A DNA stretch of 32,265 nt from Cytophagales bacterium (GTDB taxonomy: Bacteria; Bacteroidota; Bacteroidia; Cytophagales; 172606-1). The position numbers were made by a program, and so were the translations under genes. Below the pieces are notes generated by a model, which was given only the letters and a program-made list of their open reading frames with translations, was not told the DNA's origin and searched no databases. This document shows positions 27,683 to 32,265 of this stretch, in pieces. The first letter of the stretch is position 1, and each line of letters opens with the position of its first letter. The stretch spans positions 1 to 32,265 of the forward strand of contig JAUJNL010000095.1 in NCBI GenBank assembly GCA_030448185.1, in the 5' to 3' direction.

Positions 27683-28177
27683 ATGACCTTTAAAGAAGTA
27701 TTATCATGGGACGCATTTGTAGCGATATAGTATTAGCGATCGTGTCAGCTATATTCTTGCCTTCATGCGTATCTAATGATTTGGTTGCAGGATACTACTC
27801 AATAGGAATTTCAGTGCTTTCAATTGTGTTTTCAATATATTTTGCGGCTTTAGCGATAATCATTGCTTCTCCTCCAGATGATTTTGTCAAATTCATGGAA
27901 GGAGGGTGATTTTACTTCACTTGTTGGCACTTTCAAGTATACATTAATTCTCCTATTTATTGGCTTAATCTATTCTTTGGTTTCGTATGGTAATACAAAC
28001 TATTTAAATGAAGCGAACTTAAATGGAGACAAACAGCCTAAGTGGTTTCTTGTATTATTCGTTTTTCTGTTCTTTTACTCCCTATTCGCCACTTTTAACT
28101 CTGCTAAGGATGCTATCTATTTTTCAGCATTTGAAACCCAAAATTTATTAGAATTAAAGAAGAAAGGGATAAGTTAA
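27683..28177 (+). pseudogene. Small four-helix membrane protein, frameshifted
   Basis: Repaired, it is about 163 aa. It starts MTFKEVLSWDAFVAI, shifts near 27728 to VLAIVSAIFLPSCVSNDLV, and continues GYYSIGISVLSIVFSIYFAA. It shifts again at about 27897, where one extra G in GGAAGGAGGG breaks FMEEGDFTSLVGTFKY, and ends FETQNLLELKKKGIS. Four hydrophobic segments are plain: about 11-28, 38-62, 80-101 and 119-139, with a charged loop NLNGDKQPK before the last. No family recognised. It follows the DUF4747-like gene by 69 bp on the same strand, so the two look like a two-gene unit. A membrane partner beside a soluble defence-type protein suggests an abortive-infection-style pair (inference only). 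Confidence 0.6.
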
Positions 28178-28409
28178 AACAAATGACGGGAAATAATCTG
28201 TCAAAAATTATAAATAAAGTTCCCTGCGTTCAATGCTTTCATTCGTCCATTGTCCGCAACTAAGGCTAAGCATTTGAGACAATGTGAAATGGCTAGGTTT
28301 TCTAAAAGTCACTCTTCTCTTTTCCTGCTTATAAACAGGCATGAAACACCTCTTTACCCTCCTCTTCCTCTGGTATCTACTCTGCAAATAAACTGTCGTA
28401 AGGCTTTTT

Positions 28410-28565
28410 CTATTCCCCTGACGGTTGCCGGATTGACACCTGATCCAGGTACTCGTCTAGCTTCTCTAGCCGTCACTCAAATCCAGTTACATCAGCAATC
28501 GTATTACTCTCCTAGTGGTATAGTACCTCCACATAGAAAGAGTCCGCTGCGTACAGGTTGCACAT
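28410..28565 (-). pseudogene. Remnant of a ~51-aa small protein with two internal stops
   Basis: On the minus strand from ATG 28565: MCNLYAADSFYVEVLYH, stop TAG, ESNTIADVTGFE, stop TGA, RLEKLDEYLDQVSIRQPSGE, stop. The amino-acid pattern (YAADSFYVEV..Y....NTI..V.GF....LEKLDEYLDQV) is too protein-like to be chance. It resembles short conserved proteins of about 50 aa that I recall from Cytophagales genomes. Unlike other broken genes here, the lesions are nonsense substitutions in one frame, so this one is probably a true pseudogene. Function unknown. Confidence 0.42.
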
Positions 28566-28949
28566 AGTATGCGCCAAACTTTAGTTAGTCAAAAAAACTT
28601 GGCCAAAGTCCCATAAATAGTTAGCCCTCAAGTCAAAGGGAAGTGCGTTGAATTCGACGTTCACTCTAAAACTGCTTAATCTATCTTTAGAACAGAGAAA
28701 GCGCTTAATCAATTCACTTTCTTGTACCATTCGAACCGGTTCGAGTTCGAGAAGTTCGAGGGTAGTTATTCACGGACTCTTAAACGTGGGTTAGTTTCTA
28801 AAATCTCCTTTATAAAGGATTTAGCTATTAGTGTTATCTTATTCCCTTTTGAGTGATAGAATAGTAAAAATAATTTATTGATAATCAGTTAGTTATAAAA
28901 CTACTTAATTGTAAGTTATTGATTGTCAAATAGTTTAATATAAGTAAAA
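28566..28949. other. AT-rich intergenic region with one short palindrome
   Basis: No gene seen. TCGAACCGGTTCGA at 28731-28744 is a perfect 14-bp palindrome, followed by two further TTCGAG words up to 28760, a possible regulator site. The stretch 28800-28949 is strongly A/T with many stops. No tRNA or terminator recognised. Confidence 0.5.
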
Positions 28950-29486
28950 TTACCAATTTATCGCCCGAAAGGGAATAATTTCCATTTCGGTCAGACTGAT
29001 ATCCCTTTCAATGGCATGAACGACAAACGTACAATAACCAAATTTCGGTCTCAGGAAGTCAAACCAAAGCTCCTCGCCAACGCTGGGAATACTATCTAGT
29101 TTCATATATAGACTGAAAAGGTTATCAGCAAACTCTTGCGTTTTTACGTTTGTGGTTTTAGAGTAAAACACCAAGCGGAATCTAGTATTACGATGGTCCA
29201 CTACATATTCCTTTTGGTCCAACACCTCCAAAAGGTCAGCACAAATCTGCTGGAGTTGACTCCTGAACTTTGTGGTACTATATTCTAAGCTTTTCCGAAT
29301 CTCACTATCACTTGGAGGCTCTTCTAAATTCTTGATTTCTGAGAGCTTTTCTAGAAGTGCCTTGTACTTCTTGTTCTTGCTTAATAGTGATGCGAACATG
29401 GGCTGTAAAGCCAGTACTGAGTAATACAAATCCTGGGTCCGCAGCGAAGTAAAATTATAGTTGTCAGCGAGTTCAACTATTTCCAT
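28950..29486 (-). CDS. Hypothetical cytoplasmic protein, 178 aa
   Basis: Read from ATG 29486 (MEIVELADNYNFTSLRTQDL). A longer frame to a TTG at 29552 exists, but it would start inside the terminator hairpin of the upstream gene, so the ATG is preferred. No signal peptide or membrane segment. The first half is helical and charged (SKNKKYKALLEKLSEIKNLE, SLEYSTTKFRSQLQQICADL). The second half is strand-like with aromatic residues (NTRFRLVFYSKTTNVKTQEF, VGEELWFDFLRPKFGYCTFV). The last residues are EMEIIPFRAINW. No known domain recognised. It is the promoter-distal member of the minus-strand group of small genes but is separated from them by a terminator, so it may be transcribed alone. Confidence 0.65.
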   Translation of the reverse strand: MEIVELADNYNFTSLRTQDLYYSVLALQPMFASLLSKNKKYKALLEKLSEIKNLEEPPSDSEIRKSLEYSTTKFRSQLQQICADLLEVLDQKEYVVDHRNTRFRLVFYSKTTNVKTQEFADNLFSLYMKLDSIPSVGEELWFDFLRPKFGYCTFVVHAIERDISLTEMEIIPFRAINW

Positions 29487-29549
29487 CTTGCAGTTATTTA
29501 AGGGAACCTGAAGTAAAGTAATTGCCGTCAGATTGAAAAGCTTACTAAA

Positions 29550-29573
29550 CAAAAAAGCCGGTGTTACCCGGCT
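29550..29573 (-). terminator. Intrinsic terminator after the minus-strand small-gene run
   Basis: On the minus strand AGCCGG, a 6-nt loop and CCGGCT are followed by six T, then G and TTT. It lies 48 bp beyond the stop of the 214-aa gene and should end the transcript that begins near 30913. The stem shares GCCGG with the two intergenic hairpins upstream at 30304 and 30595, but in the opposite orientation. Confidence 0.8.
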
Positions 29574-29582
29574 CTTAATGAT

Positions 29583-29605
29583 TCGTTGTCAACAATTGAC
29601 AACGA
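29583..29605. repeat. Perfect inverted repeat, 10-bp arms
   Basis: TCGTTGTCAA (29583-29592) and TTGACAACGA (29596-29605) are exact reverse complements around CAA. It stands between the stop of the 214-aa gene and the intrinsic terminator. It could be a second hairpin aiding termination, or a protein-binding or recombination site. No T-run adjoins it on the minus strand. Confidence 0.75.
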
Positions 29606-29620
29606 TTTTATTGATACTGC

Positions 29621-30265
29621 TTATACTCGCTTCCACCAGGTAAGACTTTCTTTCTGTCCTGGCCTCATGTCCCGGAATGCATTCCGTAGCCATTCCATAT
29701 AATAAAGGAATTTGGCCGTGTACTTCGTATCAATCCCATCATCTTCTTGCAGCCAGCAGTAAAACCAATGGATGGCTTCATTCATCATGTTCTCCGCTGC
29801 CTCCGGTCCCAGCTCCTGTACGAACGTTTCCAGGTGGCTCATATCGTAGGTAGGTAGCGTAACCGGCTGGTACGGTTGGCTAGTCTCATCCGCCTGGCTG
29901 TGAGGCTGTGGTTCGGTTCCTGGCAAATCCGTGCCCATGGGCACATTTTTGATATTCTCTACAACCTCAGCACTCTCATCTGCTTCTACCTCCCTTACGG
30001 CCGCAAAAGCGTCTTTGAGGTACTTTAGCAGCTGATAATCATGGGAGATCCCTGCATAAGCATCCCCCTCCGTTTCTGCTTGTCTGACTAAATTTTCCAT
30101 GGAATCTTCCATCAGTCGAGCCCAGTGCTGAGGGCTGACTTCAGAAAGCAAGGTTACTAGCTGGGTAACATCGTGCCCCTTGTAAATTACCCGCTCTGGG
30201 GCTCCCTGGATAATAGATGAGTGGTCTACTTTTGATTGGGGCTGTTTTTCGCTTACTTTTGACAT
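29621..30265 (-). CDS. Hypothetical protein, 214 aa, with an internal duplicated helical module
   Basis: No signal peptide or membrane segment. Two halves look homologous. Residues 31-92 (HDVTQLVTLLSEVSPQHWAR ... LLKYLKDAFAAVRE) align with 140-202 (YDMSHLETFVQELGPEAAEN ... YYMEWLRNAFRDMRP), sharing D-x-[ST]-x-L-x-T, E-x-x-P, M, and the ending L-x-x-AF-x-x-[MV]R. A low-complexity linker of about 45 residues rich in Glu, Pro, Gln and Thr joins them. Each module is predicted to be all-helical. The family is unknown to me. The ATG at 30265 has no Shine-Dalgarno sequence. It is the third gene of a minus-strand series (30913, 30555, 30265), preceded like the second by a conserved hairpin. Confidence 0.75.
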   Translation of the reverse strand: MSKVSEKQPQSKVDHSSIIQGAPERVIYKGHDVTQLVTLLSEVSPQHWARLMEDSMENLVRQAETEGDAYAGISHDYQLLKYLKDAFAAVREVEADESAEVVENIKNVPMGTDLPGTEPQPHSQADETSQPYQPVTLPTYDMSHLETFVQELGPEAAENMMNEAIHWFYCWLQEDDGIDTKYTAKFLYYMEWLRNAFRDMRPGQKESLTWWKRV

Positions 30266-30303
30266 AAGATTGATTGTTTAATGGTTAGGCAATCGATTAA
30301 TAG

Positions 30304-30341
30304 GCCGGCAGGTGCAGCGAACACCTACCGGCTTTTTCTTT
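30304..30341 (+). terminator. Intergenic hairpin A, plus-strand terminator-like
   Basis: GCCGG-C-AGGTG (30304-30314) pairs with CACCT-A-CCGGC (30322-30332), 10 bp with one mismatch, followed by TTTTTCTTTATT. The T-run lies on the plus strand, opposite to the flanking genes, so it would stop antisense transcription. Its right arm and tail, CTACCGGCTTTTTCTTTATT, are identical to those of the hairpin at 30595. The T-run overlaps the region just beyond the stop of the 70-aa gene. Confidence 0.7.
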
Positions 30342-30342
30342 A

Positions 30343-30555
30343 TTATTTGGGATAATATTCTGATTCCAGCTGCTGAATTAATCTATCCAGCCGTACCGAT
30401 AGATTTGCATAAGGCGTAATGATTCGTCCTTGTTTTTCGTCCTCTTGCAGCCTGCGCATTACTATATTATGTAAGTGCTTCAAGTCTGTAAGATTAAATG
30501 GCGCCTCAAAATGTATCCGGTCATCTCCCGGATGAATAAAATAGAAGACTGACAT
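30343..30555 (-). CDS. Hypothetical protein, 70 aa
   Basis: MSVFYFIHPGDDRIHFEAPF starts with a short strand-like segment, followed by two amphipathic helices (LTDLKHLHNIVMRRLQEDEK and LSVRLDRLIQQLESEYYPK). No signal or membrane segment, no known family. The start is decided by a textbook Shine-Dalgarno AGGAGG at 30570-30565, nine bases before the ATG. This is rare in this group, whose genes usually initiate without one, and is absent from the neighbouring genes. It points to high translation or to a gene acquired from elsewhere. It lies between two conserved intergenic hairpins. Confidence 0.75.
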   Translation of the reverse strand: MSVFYFIHPGDDRIHFEAPFNLTDLKHLHNIVMRRLQEDEKQGRIITPYANLSVRLDRLIQQLESEYYPK

Positions 30556-30594
30556 TATATTACTCCTCCTATACGATTAGCGTCGGGTTAAACC

Positions 30595-30632
30595 AGCCGG
30601 TAAGTCGGGGGACCTACCGGCTTTTTCTTTAT
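30595..30632 (+). terminator. Intergenic hairpin B, plus-strand terminator-like
   Basis: AGCCGGTAAGTC (30595-30606) pairs with GACCTACCGGCT (30611-30622), 12 bp with one mismatch and a GGGG loop, followed by TTTTCTTTATT. It lies between the stop of the 89-aa gene and the ribosome site of the 70-aa gene. It shares a 20-base right arm and tail with hairpin A at 30304. As there, the T-run faces the plus strand. Confidence 0.7.
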
Positions 30633-30643
30633 TGATGTTGATA

Positions 30644-30913
30644 TTAGTCTTCTTCTGACTCCTCTAGTGGCTGGAGCCTTTCCAGCGTAGTCTGCATACA
30701 GGCAATCCGGTGCAGGGCTCTATCATGCTGCTTACTAAGCCGCTGGAAGTTGGCTTGTAGTTCCTCAAAGCTCCTACCCTGGCGGTAGTACTGCTGGGCT
30801 AGCTGCATAATTAAGGCGGTTTTCTGTTCCTCTGGCAAGGCTTCTACTTGTTGCTGAAGAAAAGGCAACGTGTCGTAGGGGTTGATAGTGAACTGTGATT
30901 GATAGGCTTTCAT
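30644..30913 (-). CDS. Hypothetical protein, 89 aa, helical
   Basis: MKAYQSQFTINPYDTLPFLQ is followed by a long, Gln/Glu/Leu-rich helical stretch (QVEALPEEQKTALIMQLAQQ, YYRQGRSFEELQANFQRLSK) and a second one ending LERLQPLEESEED. It probably forms a coiled coil or helical hairpin. No known family, no signal peptide. It is the first gene of the minus-strand series. Its ATG is only 10 bp from a palindrome (30924-30942) that repeats upstream, so this gene is likely repressed or autoregulated from the shared divergent region. A role in maintenance or regulation of a mobile element is possible but unproven. Confidence 0.72.
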   Translation of the reverse strand: MKAYQSQFTINPYDTLPFLQQQVEALPEEQKTALIMQLAQQYYRQGRSFEELQANFQRLSKQHDRALHRIACMQTTLERLQPLEESEED

Positions 30914-30923
30914 ATTAGTAAAT

Positions 30924-31017
30924 CATTTTTGTTTTAAAACAATTTTGTTTTATAGTAGATCAAAAAAGAAGTGCGTTAAGCACAGGACAAACATACAACA
31001 TTTTTGTTTTAAAACAA
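30924..31017. promoter_or_regulatory. Two identical operator-like palindromes in a divergent promoter region
   Basis: CATTTTTGTTTTAAAACAA occurs at 30924-30942 and again at 30999-31017 in the same orientation. Each contains the perfect 14-bp dyad TTGTTTTAAAACAA. A degenerate third copy of the left half (ATTTTGTTTTAT) follows the first at about 30942-30953. The copies are 75 bp apart centre to centre, about seven helical turns, which would allow looping. They lie between the 89-aa gene and the small HTH-like gene, the layout of an autoregulated repressor. Confidence 0.75.
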
Positions 31018-31038
31018 ATAGTTTATAAAAATAATTTA

Positions 31039-31074
31039 ACAAATGTGTATTAAAACTTATTTGTTGTATATTTG
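31039..31074 (+). promoter_or_regulatory. Bacteroidota-type promoter of the HTH-like gene
   Basis: TATATTTG at 31067-31074 matches the -7 consensus TAnnTTTG exactly. TGTG at 31044-31047, 19 bases upstream, agrees with the -33 TTTG in three of four positions. Transcription would start at about 31080, leaving a leader of about 19 bases. AACAAAT (31039-31045) and ATTTGTT (31059-31065) form an inverted repeat across the spacer, so a regulator bound here would block the promoter. Confidence 0.6.
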
Positions 31075-31098
31075 GCATGTAGCTACACTATAATATAT

Positions 31099-31329
31099 AT
31101 GGAAATCGAATTACAAAAACGGCTGGAAAAGATCCGGCAGCTCAAAGAAGAATTTAACCTGGACCAAAAGACAATTGCTGAGCATTGCGAGCCATCACGC
31201 ACACGTGTTACAGTCGGACTTGTACTAAGCGGTTCGGATGGACGCTATCTGACCGAAGGCAACATAAGCGCAGTTGAGAAAGGAATTGAGAGGATATTGA
31301 ATGAATACCGGAATAAGTTGTGTAAGTAA
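31099..31329 (+). CDS. Small HTH-like (XRE-type?) DNA-binding protein, 76 aa
   Basis: Start ATG 31099 is preferred. The frame opens at a TTG 27 bases upstream, but that lies in the -7 box of the predicted promoter. MEIELQKRLEKIRQLKEEFN is followed by LDQKTIAEHCEPSRTRVTVG, which has the Q-x-x-I-A...S-R-x-x-V spacing of a helix-turn-helix. LVLSGSDGRYLTEGNISAVE and a final helix IERILNEYRNKLCK follow. Length and layout fit a Cro/XRE-like regulator, although the loop between the helices is unusually long. It is the best candidate for the protein binding the TTGTTTTAAAACAA palindromes. The next gene begins 12 bp downstream, so they form one operon. Confidence 0.68.
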   Translation: MEIELQKRLEKIRQLKEEFNLDQKTIAEHCEPSRTRVTVGLVLSGSDGRYLTEGNISAVEKGIERILNEYRNKLCK

Positions 31330-31340
31330 AATAGAGGCGG

Positions 31341-32228
31341 ATGGATGATAAAGTAAAAATTCAGTTGCGTGATGAGCTTGAAGCTATGAAAAGCTTTGAG
31401 GAGCGACTAAACCATCTGGAGGCTTTTTGTATAAAGCACGATGTTAAGAATTTAAGCGAACTGCGATTTTATGAATCTATTCCAGGCCCATTTGAAGGCA
31501 CTTCTTATAATGCCAATAATCTTGTCCCTATGGTTTCAGAGACTATAGAACAACGAATTACATTTAACCAATGGGTGATGGAATATTATAAACAGATTCA
31601 CTTTGATGCTTCTTTTGATGGACTGAAAGAACATTTCTATAAAACCCTTGCTAACGTACCCTATCAAAGCCGGTTTATTGAGCAGGAATTAAACGATTAT
31701 CGAAACAGGGAGAAATCGTGGTCTCAATTTGAAGGTTTTCTAAAGGGTTATAGAGAGGAGGTTGCCGGTGCTAGTTTAAATCTAACCCGTTCTCTTGCCT
31801 ATGAAACAAGCTTTTTATATGAATTGAAAGGTAGGGCCATTGTTCATTACATCCCTTTTTTAGAGAACCAACTAGCAGAAACAAACTCAGCATCACAACC
31901 CAAAAAGGAAAAAGAAGGCCCAATAAAACCCTTAAATTATTTTTTTAGGGATAAGGCTAAGGCCCAAAAGGTAAAAGAAAGAATCTTGTCTAGGAGCTTT
32001 GATGACAAGGGAAATTGGGCTTATGGTGACAAGGGAAATTTTATCCGGGCTGTAATAGCGGTACTAAAAGAAAAAAATCTCCTCAATAATATTAAAGGAG
32101 AAACCTTGGGCAAGTCGATCAACGAGCATATTTACCACTTTGTAGAACCTAGACTCTATAATTATAAGAAAAACCTTCCGACCAACGAAGAATTAGATGA
32201 GGCCCGCAAACTGTTGGATGGTTTTTAA
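31341..32228 (+). CDS. Hypothetical protein, 295 aa
   Basis: An intact soluble protein starting at ATG 31341, with a purine-rich AGAGG a few bases upstream. Residues 1-180 are helical and charged (MKSFEERLNHLEAFCIKHDV, RITFNQWVMEYYKQIHFDAS). A short Lys/Glu/Pro/Ser linker (ASQPKKEKEGPIKPLNYFF, about 196-216) leads to a compact C-terminal domain with KVKERILSRSFDDKGNWAYG, FIRAVIAVLKEKNLLNNIKG and LGKSINEHIYHFVEPRLYNY. Similar C-terminal domains occur, as I recall, in uncharacterised proteins on Bacteroidota mobile elements, but I cannot give a family name. Its operon partner is the small HTH-like gene 12 bp upstream. No catalytic motif is visible. Confidence 0.72.
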   Translation: MDDKVKIQLRDELEAMKSFEERLNHLEAFCIKHDVKNLSELRFYESIPGPFEGTSYNANNLVPMVSETIEQRITFNQWVMEYYKQIHFDASFDGLKEHFYKTLANVPYQSRFIEQELNDYRNREKSWSQFEGFLKGYREEVAGASLNLTRSLAYETSFLYELKGRAIVHYIPFLENQLAETNSASQPKKEKEGPIKPLNYFFRDKAKAQKVKERILSRSFDDKGNWAYGDKGNFIRAVIAVLKEKNLLNNIKGETLGKSINEHIYHFVEPRLYNYKKNLPTNEELDEARKLLDGF

Positions 32229-32231
32229 TTT

Positions 32232-32265
32232 ATATCCGATTGTATCCGTTCGGATAAACGGATAT
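32232..32265. repeat. Cluster of four TATCCG half-sites at the window edge
   Basis: TATCCG occurs at 32233-32238 and 32243-32248 in direct orientation, and as CGGATA at 32251-32256 and 32259-32264. The inner pair forms TATCCG-TT-CGGATA and the outer pair ATATCCG...CGGATAT, a nested dyad. It lies four bases after the stop of the 295-aa gene. It may be an operator, a terminator for the operon or part of a larger site cut by the window end. Confidence 0.65.

Noticed and set aside
28250..28567. Plus-strand frame of 105 codons
   Set aside because: The opposite strand holds a much more protein-like remnant of a small gene, so this frame is its shadow.
29486..29552. Upstream extension of the 178-aa protein to a TTG start
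   Set aside because: The TTG lies in the T-run of an intrinsic terminator on the same strand; the ATG at 29486 is more plausible.
30266..30643. Integron-type attC sites between the small genes
   Set aside because: The hairpins lack the paired RYYYAAC/GTTRRRY core motifs and end in T-runs, so they fit terminators or another repeat type better.
1..32265. CRISPR array
   Set aside because: No regularly spaced repeat series with unique spacers was seen; the hairpin array at 20735 has no spacers of uniform length.

Overview
The window looks like chromosomal DNA from a Bacteroidota, most likely Cytophagales (Spirosoma/Larkinella-like, though the genus cannot be fixed from sequence alone). The grounds are two SusC/SusD outer-membrane uptake pairs, many Tat-exported enzymes, weak or absent Shine-Dalgarno sequences, a TAnnTTTG-type -7 box, and extragenic palindromes of a kind I associate with this group. 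Positions 1-25,000 are moderately GC-rich. Positions 26,800-29,500 are visibly more AT-rich and read like a foreign, decaying insertion next to a tRNA-Leu gene.

Left block, 29-9138: a minus-strand run of SusC (frameshifted), SusD-like lipoprotein, small lipoprotein and a Tat-exported HisC-like PLP aminotransferase. It is divergent from a Tat-exported FAD amine oxidase. Together they suggest uptake and periplasmic deamination or transamination of amino acids, peptides or amines (inference). A Hint-domain protein with a signal peptide follows on the minus strand (9662-10699).

Middle block, 11185-24266: a broken ACS-type MFS transporter, a broken exported enolase-superfamily enzyme, a second SusC/SusD pair, an intact exported ManD/RspA-type enolase-superfamily dehydratase, a broken exported beta-rich protein and a broken PQQ dehydrogenase with a c-type heme site. 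This is coherent as a periplasmic sugar oxidation / sugar-acid dehydration locus. An intact sulfotransferase lies convergent at its end.

Right block, 25311-32265: remains of two transposases of different families, tRNA-Leu(GAG) with a terminator, tandem 12-bp repeats, a frameshifted DUF4747-like gene plus a four-helix membrane protein, and a degraded mini-ORF. A set of small intact genes of unknown function follows. Three are minus-strand genes separated by near-identical hairpins. They are divergent from a small HTH-like protein and a 295-aa protein, across a control region with two identical palindromes.

A striking feature is the many short indels in otherwise well-preserved reading frames, and apparently one in the tRNA T-stem. 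They are concentrated at 3.7-4.5, 11.6-14.9, 20.9-24.3 and 25.5-28 kb, while genes between and beside them are intact. I cannot tell real pseudogenisation from local consensus error. I therefore mark those genes as frameshifted pseudogenes and describe what the intact protein would be.
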